DNA of 64,000 bases from Photobacterium malacitanum (lineage in GTDB: Bacteria; Pseudomonadota; Gammaproteobacteria; Enterobacterales; Vibrionaceae), in the NCBI RefSeq assembly GCF_900185615.1, contig NZ_FYAK01000012.1, forward strand, positions 1 through 64,000, given 5' to 3'. The notes beneath the pieces are model-generated. The model was given only the letters and a program-made list of their open reading frames with translations. It made no database searches and was not told the origin of the DNA. Below, one piece after another: positions 57,090 to 64,000 of the stretch. Made by a program: the position numbers and the translations under genes. How positions within the stretch are numbered: position 1 is the first letter of the stretch; every line of letters begins with the position of its first letter.

Positions 57090-58304
57090 ATGAAACTGCC
57101 AATATATTTTGATTACTCTGCAACTTGCCCGGTAGATCCTCGTGTTGCTGAAAAAATGGTTCAGTGTTTAACAATGGATGGTACGTTTGGTAATCCAGCG
57201 TCACGTTCACACCGTTATGGCTGGCAAGCGGAAGAAGCGGTTGATACTGCTCGTGAGTATATTGCTGAGTTAATCAATGCCGATCCCCGTGAAATTGTAT
57301 TCACTTCGGGTGCAACAGAATCTGATAACCTTGCAATTAAAGGTGCTGCTCACTTCTATAACAAGAAAGGTAAGCACGTTATTACATGCAAAACCGAGCA
57401 TAAAGCGGTTCTTGACCCATGTCGTCAGTTAGAGCGTGAAGGTTATGAGGTAACTTACCTTGAGCCTGAGTCAAATGGTCTTATCGATTTGGCAAAACTA
57501 CGCGACGCAATGCGTGAAGATACTGTGTTGGTTTCCATTATGCATGTGAACAACGAAATTGGTGTTGTGCAAGATATCGCAGCTATTGGTGAAATTTGTC
57601 GTGAAAACAAGACAATTTTCCATGTTGATGCGGCACAATCTGCAGGTAAGCTGCCGATTGATGTACAAGCAATGAAAGTCGACCTAATTTCCTTTTCTGC
57701 GCACAAGATTTACGGTCCTAAAGGCATTGGTGCATTATATGTACGTCGTAAGCCTCGTATTCGTCTTGAAGCACAAATGCACGGTGGCGGTCATGAGCGT
57801 GGTTTCCGTTCTGGTACATTACCAACCCACCAAATTGTGGGTATGGGTGAAGCATTCCGTATCGCTAAGCTAGAAATGGCACAAGATTACCAACACGCTG
57901 TTGATATGCGTGAGCGTTTGCTAAAAGGCCTTGAAGGTATCGAAGAGATGTCTATCAATGGTGATATTGAGCATCGTATTCCCAACAACCTAAACATCAG
58001 TTTTGCGTTTGTTGAAGGCGAGTCATTATTAATGGCATTGAAAGATCTTGCAGTATCATCGGGCTCTGCATGTACATCTGCGAGCTTAGAGCCGTCTTAT
58101 GTACTACGTGCATTAGGTCTAAATGATGAACTAGCACATAGTTCAATCCGTTTCTCTTTTGGTCGTTTCACAACGGCTGAAGAAATTGATTACGCTGTAG
58201 TTCAAATTAAACAAGCAGTCGACAAGCTACGTGCAATGTCACCTCTTTGGGATATGTTCAAAGACGGCATTGATTTAGATACGGTTGAGTGGGCGCACCA
58301 CTAA
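57090..58304 (+). CDS. iscS: Cysteine desulfurase IscS
   Basis: 404 residues, identical in length to E. coli, from the ATG at 57090 with GGAGAAG upstream; the open frame reaches 87 bp into iscR but without similarity. PLP Lys in [12 protein letters not shown] (near 206) and active-loop Cys in [21 protein letters not shown] (near 328). It provides sulfur for Fe-S clusters and tRNA thiolation. Confidence 0.98.
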   Translation: MKLPIYFDYSATCPVDPRVAEKMVQCLTMDGTFGNPASRSHRYGWQAEEAVDTAREYIAELINADPREIVFTSGATESDNLAIKGAAHFYNKKGKHVITCKTEHKAVLDPCRQLEREGYEVTYLEPESNGLIDLAKLRDAMREDTVLVSIMHVNNEIGVVQDIAAIGEICRENKTIFHVDAAQSAGKLPIDVQAMKVDLISFSAHKIYGPKGIGALYVRRKPRIRLEAQMHGGGHERGFRSGTLPTHQIVGMGEAFRIAKLEMAQDYQHAVDMRERLLKGLEGIEEMSINGDIEHRIPNNLNISFAFVEGESLLMALKDLAVSSGSACTSASLEPSYVLRALGLNDELAHSSIRFSFGRFTTAEEIDYAVVQIKQAVDKLRAMSPLWDMFKDGIDLDTVEWAHH

Positions 58305-58337
58305 TCTGCGGTTAGACATTATTCGAGGGAATTTATC

Positions 58338-58724
58338 ATGGCATATAGTGAAAAAGTCATCGATCATTATGAAAATCCGCGTAACGTGGGTTCATTTGAC
58401 AACGACGATAAAAACATTGGTAGCGGTATGGTGGGTGCACCAGCCTGTGGCGATGTAATGAAACTTCAGATCAAAGTGACTGAAGAAGGCATCATTGAAG
58501 ATGCAAAGTTTAAAACTTACGGTTGTGGTTCTGCTATCGCATCAAGTTCACTGATCACCGAGTGGGTGAAAGGTAAAACATTAGACGAAGCGGCATCAAT
58601 TAAGAACTCTGCAATTGCAGAAGAGCTTGAGTTACCGCCAGTTAAGGTTCACTGTTCAATTCTTGCAGAAGATGCAATTAAAGCAGCAGTTAGCGATTAT
58701 AAGAAGAAACACGAACAAAAATAA
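58338..58724 (+). CDS. iscU: Fe-S cluster scaffold IscU
   Basis: 128 residues. Cluster ligands Cys37, Cys63 and Cys106 are at the E. coli positions, and LPPVK at 99-103 is the HscA recognition motif. Builds [2Fe-2S] and [4Fe-4S] clusters with IscS. Third gene of isc. Confidence 0.98.
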   Translation: MAYSEKVIDHYENPRNVGSFDNDDKNIGSGMVGAPACGDVMKLQIKVTEEGIIEDAKFKTYGCGSAIASSSLITEWVKGKTLDEAASIKNSAIAEELELPPVKVHCSILAEDAIKAAVSDYKKKHEQK

Positions 58725-58740
58725 TTCTGAGGTTTGAAGT

Positions 58741-59064
58741 ATGGCCATTACTATCACTGAAGCGGCTGCAAGTCGCGTATCGAGTTTTTTAGCTAACCGC
58801 GGTAAAGGCATCGGTTTGCGCCTCGGAGTTCGCACTTCAGGATGTTCGGGTATGGCGTATATCCTTGAGTTCGTTGATAACCTTGACGAAGGGGATCAGG
58901 TCTTTGAAGAGCAAGGCGTAAAAATTATCGTTGATGCCAAAAGCTTGGTTTACTTAGATGGTACCGAGCTTGATTTTGCCAAAGAAGGTCTTAATGAAGG
59001 CTTTAAATTTAATAACCCTAACGTGTCTAGCGAATGTGGTTGTGGTGAAAGCTTCAACGTGTAA
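58741..59064 (+). CDS. iscA: A-type Fe-S carrier IscA
   Basis: 107 residues with the three conserved cysteines, Cys35 ([12 protein letters not shown]), Cys99 and Cys101 (SECGCGESF). It passes clusters to apo-proteins. AGGTTTGAAGT precedes the ATG. Confidence 0.97.
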   Translation: MAITITEAAASRVSSFLANRGKGIGLRLGVRTSGCSGMAYILEFVDNLDEGDQVFEEQGVKIIVDAKSLVYLDGTELDFAKEGLNEGFKFNNPNVSSECGCGESFNV

Positions 59065-59152
59065 TTGCGCATAGTGTTTTATTAAACCTGACTGCTGGCC
59101 GCCATTCTGGCGCGTGAGTTGTCAGGTTTATTTTTTATATATGGTTGCGATT

Positions 59153-59668
59153 ATGAATCATTTCGAATTATTTGGATTACCGTTTCAGTTTGATATTGAT
59201 AGCGGTTTATTAGCAACACAATTCCGAGAGTTACAACGTCGATTGCATCCGGATAATTTTGCAACGGCATCCGAACGTGATCGATTATTGTCGGTACAAA
59301 AAGCAGCCCAGATTAACGATGCCTTTCAAACGCTAAAAAATCCTGTCTCTCGTGCTGAATATATGCTTTCTGAACGCGATGAAGATATTCGTGGTGAGCA
59401 AAAGACACTGCAAGATATGGATTTCTTAATGCAGCAAATGGAACTGCGTGAAGCGTTAGAAGCGATTTCTGAGTGTGCTGATCCAGAATCTGCATTAGTC
59501 GATTTTGAACAACAAGCCACAATTATGTATCAACAACAGTTACAGAAGCTGGCACAATTGCTCAATCAAGAAAATTGGTTAGAAGCTGCTGATGCAGTAC
59601 GTAAGTTAAAGTTTATTGTTAAGTTGCGTGATGAAGTCGAACGTCTTGAAGAATCATTATTTGACTAA
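59153..59668 (+). CDS. hscB: Co-chaperone HscB
   Basis: 171 residues, matching E. coli, from the ATG at 59153 (MNHFELFGLP); two upstream in-frame starts lack ribosome sites. N-terminal J domain with LHPDNF and a C-terminal three-helix domain that binds IscU. It stimulates the HscA ATPase. Confidence 0.95.
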   Translation: MNHFELFGLPFQFDIDSGLLATQFRELQRRLHPDNFATASERDRLLSVQKAAQINDAFQTLKNPVSRAEYMLSERDEDIRGEQKTLQDMDFLMQQMELREALEAISECADPESALVDFEQQATIMYQQQLQKLAQLLNQENWLEAADAVRKLKFIVKLRDEVERLEESLFD

Positions 59669-59701
59669 TCATCAACTTGCGTTATTTAGACAGGAACGAT
59701 A

Positions 59702-61555
59702 ATGGCATTTTTACAGATTTCTGAACCCGGTCAAAGTGCAGCCCCGCATCAACAAAAACTAGCCGTTGGCATTGATTTAGGGACGACAAACTCATTAGTG
59801 GCAACTGTCCGTAGTGGCGTTGCAGAAACATTAAAAGATGCTGAAGGACGTTCAATTTTACCCTCAGTGGTTCACTATACTGACAAACATGTGTTAACAG
59901 GAGATGCTGCGCGTGCGTATGCACAACGTGATCCTGTCAATACTATTTTATCAGTGAAACGTCTTATGGGACGTTCATTGGCAGATATTGAGCAGCGTTA
60001 TCCGCAATTACCTTATCAATTTACCGCATCAGAAAATGGCTTACCGCAATTAGTGACTCGCCAAGGTGCGATGAACCCGGTACAAATCTCTGCTGAAATT
60101 TTAAAATCATTAAGTCAGCGTGCAGTAGAAAGCTTAGGTGGCGATCTTGACGGTGTTGTGATCACCGTGCCGGCTTATTTTGATGATGCTCAGCGAGCGG
60201 GCACAAAAGATGCGGCTAAGTTAGCCAATTTAAATGTTTTGCGCTTACTTAATGAACCAACAGCGGCAGCCATCGCTTATGGTCTTGATTCCGGTCAAGA
60301 AGGGGTTATTGCCGTTTATGATCTCGGTGGTGGCACCTTTGATATTTCGATTTTACGTCTGTCAAAAGGCGTATTTGAAGTATTAGCAACCGGCGGTGAT
60401 TCTGCATTAGGTGGCGATGATCTTGATCAGCTGGTTGCTGACTGGATATTAGCTCAAGCTCAGTTAACGGCAGTATTAACCCCGCAGCAGCGTCGTGAAT
60501 TGCACGATGCCGCTCAACAAGCGAAAGTAGCCTTGAGTGATGCTGATAGCGTGGCCATCAATGTACTAGGCTGGCAGGGAAATATCACTCGTGAGCAATT
60601 TAATACGCTAGTTACGCCATTAATTAAGAAAACCTTATTTGCATGTCGCCGTGCGCTAAAAGATGCTGATATCACTATTGATGATGTGATTGAAACTGTG
60701 ATGGTTGGTGGCTCTACTCGAGTGCCGTTAGTGCGTGAATTAGTCGGCAGTTTCTTTGGTAAAGCACCATTAACCTCAATTGACCCTGATCAGGTGGTTG
60801 CGATTGGTGCGGCTATTCAAGCTGATATTCTGGTGGGTAATAAACCTGACGCAGAGATGCTACTACTTGATGTGATTCCATTGTCATTAGGCATTGAAAC
60901 CATGGGTGGCATGATTGAGAAAATTATTCCGCGTAACACTACCTTGCCCGTTGCACGTGCGCAAGAATTTACCACCTTTAAAGATGGCCAAACAGCGATG
61001 TCGGTCCATATTGTTCAAGGTGAGCGTGAAATGGTAGCTGATTGCCGTTCATTAGCGCGATTTACCTTGCGTGGTATTCCACCAATGGCGGCAGGTGCAG
61101 CTCATATTCGTGTTACGTATCAAGTCGATGCGGATGGCTTGTTGTCGGTAACGGCAATGGAAAAAAGCAGTGGCGTGCAATCATCAATTCAAGTGAAGCC
61201 ATCGTATGGTCTTTCTGATGATGAAATAGCAACCATGCTACGTGATTCAATGACATTTGCTCAAGATGATAAAGATGCACGTGCATTAGCGGAACAACAG
61301 GTTGAAGCCGATCGTGTACTTGAAGGCTTAATCGCTGCATTGGCTGCTGATGGTGAAACCTTATTAAGCGTTCAAGAGCGTGATGAGTTAGAAACTGTAA
61401 TGATGGAACTGGTTCAATTACGTCAGAGTGGAGATACTCGTGCAATTGAAGCAGGAATTAAGAAAACTGATAAGGCCAGCCAAGAATTTGCGTCACGCCG
61501 AATGGATCAATCTATTCGTCAAGCACTCGCTGGTCAGTCTATTGATGAGGTTTAG
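59702..61555 (+). CDS. hscA: Hsp70-type chaperone HscA
   Basis: 617 residues (E. coli 616). ATPase domain with [30 protein letters not shown] and [14 protein letters not shown], then a substrate domain ([25 protein letters not shown]). Releases clusters from IscU with HscB. fdx starts 2 bp after its stop. Confidence 0.97.
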   Translation: MAFLQISEPGQSAAPHQQKLAVGIDLGTTNSLVATVRSGVAETLKDAEGRSILPSVVHYTDKHVLTGDAARAYAQRDPVNTILSVKRLMGRSLADIEQRYPQLPYQFTASENGLPQLVTRQGAMNPVQISAEILKSLSQRAVESLGGDLDGVVITVPAYFDDAQRAGTKDAAKLANLNVLRLLNEPTAAAIAYGLDSGQEGVIAVYDLGGGTFDISILRLSKGVFEVLATGGDSALGGDDLDQLVADWILAQAQLTAVLTPQQRRELHDAAQQAKVALSDADSVAINVLGWQGNITREQFNTLVTPLIKKTLFACRRALKDADITIDDVIETVMVGGSTRVPLVRELVGSFFGKAPLTSIDPDQVVAIGAAIQADILVGNKPDAEMLLLDVIPLSLGIETMGGMIEKIIPRNTTLPVARAQEFTTFKDGQTAMSVHIVQGEREMVADCRSLARFTLRGIPPMAAGAAHIRVTYQVDADGLLSVTAMEKSSGVQSSIQVKPSYGLSDDEIATMLRDSMTFAQDDKDARALAEQQVEADRVLEGLIAALAADGETLLSVQERDELETVMMELVQLRQSGDTRAIEAGIKKTDKASQEFASRRMDQSIRQALAGQSIDEV

Positions 61556-61557
61556 GC

Positions 61558-61896
61558 ATGCCTAAGATTATAATTTTACCCAATGAAGAACATTGCCCTG
61601 ACGGTGCTGTTTTAGAAGCACAATCTGGTGAAACGATTCTAGATGTTGCATTGCGCAATGGCATTGAAATTGAGCATGCGTGTGAAAAGTCTTGTGCATG
61701 TACGACATGCCATGTCGTTGTTCGTGAAGGCTTTGACTCTCTAAATGAGAGCGATGAACTTGAAGATGACATGCTTGATAAGGCATGGGGACTTGAGCCT
61801 GAATCTCGATTAAGTTGTCAAGCTCGTGTAGCAGATGATGATTTAGTGGTTGATATTCCACGCTATACCGTCAACCTTGCTTCTGAAGCACATTAA
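61558..61896 (+). CDS. fdx: [2Fe-2S] ferredoxin
   Basis: 112 residues. Cluster ligands Cys42, Cys48, Cys51 and Cys87 (HACEKSCACTTCH and RLSCQAR) as in E. coli Fdx; Cys46 is the extra conserved Cys. It donates electrons for cluster assembly. Confidence 0.97.
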   Translation: MPKIIILPNEEHCPDGAVLEAQSGETILDVALRNGIEIEHACEKSCACTTCHVVVREGFDSLNESDELEDDMLDKAWGLEPESRLSCQARVADDDLVVDIPRYTVNLASEAH

Positions 61897-61908
61897 TCAA
61901 AATAGCTA

Positions 61909-61942
61909 AATAGGTCGCCATCATGGTGGCCTATTTTTTTAG
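61909..61942 (+). terminator. Hairpin between fdx and iscX
   Basis: AATAGGTCGCCA/TGGTGGCCTATT (two G-T pairs) then seven T. It should end most isc transcripts before iscX, so iscX is either read through to or has its own promoter. Confidence 0.75.
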
Positions 61943-62022
61943 CTGTTGATTAGGCTTATGGCTATTTATTTAAGTGCTAGTTAAGTTAATTTGTTAATTG
62001 TATTCAAAAATGAGGGTTTATT

Positions 62023-62220
62023 ATGAGTTTACAATGGATTGATTCGCGTGATATTGCGATTGAATTAATTGAACGTCATCCTGATGTTGATCCAACCCAA
62101 GTTCGCTTTACCGATCTTCGTGAGTGGATCATTGCTTTAGATGAATTTGACGATGATATTGATCACTGCAATGAAAAGATTTTAGAAGCAGTACAAATGT
62201 GTTGGATTGACGAGCAATAA
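62023..62220 (+). CDS. iscX: Fe-S assembly protein IscX
   Basis: 65 residues, acidic, starting MSLQWIDSRDIAIELIERHP and ending QMCWIDEQ. A small winged-helix-like protein that binds IscS and iron and modulates cluster assembly. It is 126 bp after fdx and past a terminator-like hairpin. Confidence 0.95.
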   Translation: MSLQWIDSRDIAIELIERHPDVDPTQVRFTDLREWIIALDEFDDDIDHCNEKILEAVQMCWIDEQ

Positions 62221-62366
62221 TCACAATACCGAAAACTCTGTTTTATAGTTGCCTCTCTGGGGTGATAAGCATAGTCTTATTAGCAACAAAAGTAGAATAA
62301 CAACAACGCAGTAATCAGCTTTGTTTCATTGCTTTGGCTGTGTGGTATTTATCAAGGAGCGTATCA

Positions 62367-63650
62367 ATGTCTAGCATAATGGCGGTGGGTCTTTCTCATC
62401 AAGCAGCAGGTTCACAGTGGGGAACCAATGCGTTAATTAGTTTTGGTGCTGAAGGCTGTGTGATCCATGTTACTACCAACGATCTTTTAGGCGATATTCA
62501 ACGTGCTGGTCGTCGGTTGGATGCACAAGGCATTAAAGCGGTTAATTTAACGGGTATGGCATGGGGTTTAGACGCGATTTGGGCGTTCTTACAAGGCTAC
62601 CGCAATCCTAAAGCAGATAATACTGTGCTGTGGCCAACCTTATCAGCGCTTGATGAAGCGGAATTACAAGCACGGATTAAAACCATTAATTGGGTGTGCG
62701 ATATTATTAACCAACCGGCAGATGTGGTTGCGCCTTCACAATTAGCTGCACGTGCTGGTGAATTTATCAAATCATTAGCCCCTGAACATGTGACCTATAA
62801 AATTGTTAAAGGTAACGATTTATTAGATGAAGGTTGGCATGGTATTCATGCTGTTGGCCGTGGTTCTGATCACCGTCCAGCGATGCTACGTTTAGATTAC
62901 AACCCAACCGGTGATGCAAATGCACCAGTGTTTGCTTGTATTGTTGGTAAAGGTATTACCTTTGATTCTGGTGGCTACAGCATTAAGCCTTCGGCGGGTA
63001 TGACTGCAATGAAAGCGGATATGGGCGGCGCAGCATTAGCAACAGGTGGCCTAGCATTAGCGATGGCGCGTGGGCTTAATAAGCGAATTAAACTGGTTTT
63101 ATGTTGTGCTGAGAACATGATTTCAGGTCGTGCATTAAAACTTGGCGATATCATTAAGTATAAAAACGGAAAAACAGTTGAAGTACTTAATACCGATGCT
63201 GAAGGCCGATTAGTGTTAGCTGATGGTTTAATGTACGCCAATAGCCAGCATCCTGAGTTGATCATTGATTGTGCGACGTTAACGGGCTCTGCCAAAATGG
63301 CGTTGGGCAATGACTACCATGCATTATTGAGTTTTGATCAAGACTTATCGCGCCAAGCATTAGCGGCAGCAGCACAAGAAGGTGAAGGCATGTGGCCACT
63401 ACCATTGGCTGAAATTCATCGTAATATGTTGCCATCGAATTTTGCGGATTTAGCTAATATATCAAGCGGTGACTTTATGCCTGGAGCAAGTACAGCTGCA
63501 GCATTCTTATCTTATTTTGTTGAAAATTATCAACAAGGTTGGATGCACATTGATGCTAGTGGTACTTTCCGTAAGAGCGCTAATGACCAATGGGCAGCAG
63601 GCGCAACCGGAATGGGGGTTAAAACATTGGCCCGCATTCTAGCGCAATAA
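62367..63650 (+). CDS. pepB: Peptidase B (leucyl aminopeptidase family)
   Basis: 427 residues, the E. coli length, from the ATG at 62367 with AAGGAG 7 nt upstream; the open frame runs 33 bp further. M17 motifs [19 protein letters not shown] and the signature [17 protein letters not shown] hold the two metals. It removes N-terminal amino acids, with Cys-Gly as a physiological substrate in E. coli. A paralogue begins downstream. Confidence 0.96.
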   Translation: MSSIMAVGLSHQAAGSQWGTNALISFGAEGCVIHVTTNDLLGDIQRAGRRLDAQGIKAVNLTGMAWGLDAIWAFLQGYRNPKADNTVLWPTLSALDEAELQARIKTINWVCDIINQPADVVAPSQLAARAGEFIKSLAPEHVTYKIVKGNDLLDEGWHGIHAVGRGSDHRPAMLRLDYNPTGDANAPVFACIVGKGITFDSGGYSIKPSAGMTAMKADMGGAALATGGLALAMARGLNKRIKLVLCCAENMISGRALKLGDIIKYKNGKTVEVLNTDAEGRLVLADGLMYANSQHPELIIDCATLTGSAKMALGNDYHALLSFDQDLSRQALAAAAQEGEGMWPLPLAEIHRNMLPSNFADLANISSGDFMPGASTAAAFLSYFVENYQQGWMHIDASGTFRKSANDQWAAGATGMGVKTLARILAQ

Positions 63651-63663
63651 TTATTTTACTAAT

Positions 63664-63702
63664 AAAAAGCCTTCTTAAAGCGTTTAAGAGGGCTTTTTTT
63701 AT
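63664..63702 (+). terminator. Terminator after pepB
   Basis: AAAGCCTTCTTAAA/TTTAAGAGGGCTTT with one mismatch, followed by seven T. It separates pepB from its paralogue. Confidence 0.88.
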
Positions 63703-63760
63703 ATTTAAATTACGTCAAATGAAAAATATAGACTATAAATAAAACAAGAGGTTATCAATA

Positions 63761-64000
63761 ATGTTGACAGTAAATTTATCAAAAGAGCCCGCACGTGCTC
63801 CTTGGGGTATTAATGCCTTAATCAGTTACCAAACTGACAGTGTCACTGTGCATTATGGTGATACCTTTAGTTTACGTCGAATTCAGCAAGCAGGACGTCA
63901 AATTCAGACCCAATCTATCACTGCTGTGAGCTTAAAAGGTGATGGTTGGAACTATGAACGTCAATGGGCATTTTATTGCGGTTTTGCGGCAACGATGGAT
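63761..64000 (+). CDS. PepB-like paralogue, N-terminus (runs off the window)
   Basis: Open from the ATG at 63761 to the window end (80 codons), with AAGAGGTT as ribosome site. The start aligns with PepB itself: APWGINALISYQTDSVTVHY against [20 protein letters not shown], and RIQQAGRQI against DIQRAGRRL, then ITAVSLKGDGWN against [12 protein letters not shown]. It appears to be a diverged tandem copy of the pepB N-terminal domain. Whether it keeps the catalytic half cannot be seen. Confidence 0.78.
   Translation, partial: MLTVNLSKEPARAPWGINALISYQTDSVTVHYGDTFSLRRIQQAGRQIQTQSITAVSLKGDGWNYERQWAFYCGFAATMD

Overview
The window is a stretch of a gammaproteobacterial chromosome, almost certainly Vibrionaceae and most likely Photobacterium. 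The evidence is the E. coli/Vibrio-like protein sequences, the low GC content with long AT-rich spacers, the decaying tRNA copies behind an rRNA operon, and a gene order (sbcDC-phoBR-pstS-ppx/ppk-pstCAB-phoU-cutC-prx/oxyR-aceBA-queA-tgt-yajC-secDF-suhB-trmJ-isc-pepB) that resembles what I remember of Vibrio chromosome I. The genus is an inference; the family is well supported.

Layout. 1-1570: tail of an rrn operon (end of 23S, 5S, an intact tRNA-Asp), followed by three progressively degraded tRNA-Asp copies and a 153-bp direct repeat. 1645-4102: a membrane acyltransferase and a SorC-family regulator with a repeated operator-like motif upstream. 4210-11780: a selenocysteine/formate dehydrogenase locus: selC, selB, fdhE and fdoI-fdoH-fdoG. 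fdoG is one gene with an in-frame UGA read as selenocysteine and a clear SECIS hairpin; selA is not here. 12682-19832: mepA, a YfhL ferredoxin next to trhP (yegQ), a permease with a metal-ligand-rich loop, rdgC, an NDH-2-like flavoprotein and a VOC protein. 20042-28480: sbcDC, phoBR and pstS. 28500-31750: a small accessory segment with heptamer repeats, a small exported protein, an alcohol dehydrogenase fragment, a EutQ-like cupin, an orphan ORF, a perfect 18-bp inverted repeat, an antitoxin with a toxin that has lost its start, and a GNAT acetyltransferase. 31760-41635: ppx-ppk, a GcvR-like ACT protein and pstCAB-phoU. 41730-48550: cutC, a divergent Prx2/OxyR2-type pair, an unlisted 30-residue membrane microprotein candidate, the glyoxylate shunt genes aceB-aceA and a CBS protein. 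48822-54510: queA, tgt, yajC, secD, secF. 54648-62220: suhB, trmJ and the full isc operon behind a near-consensus IscR site. 62367-64000: pepB and the start of a tandem pepB-like paralogue cut by the window edge.

How the genes work together. SelC and SelB decode the UGA in fdoG, FdhE matures the enzyme, and FdoGHI oxidises periplasmic formate to feed the quinone pool. PhoBR, PstSCAB and PhoU sense and import phosphate, while Ppk/Ppx between them store and release it; Pho boxes precede phoB and pstC. The isc operon supplies Fe-S clusters, which the formate dehydrogenase, YfhL and probably TrhP need. QueA and Tgt act in queuosine synthesis, and TrhP and TrmJ also modify tRNA anticodon loops. 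Most of the window is conserved core genome; the unusual material is in the tRNA-decay region, the 28.5-31.8 kb segment, and a few spacers.
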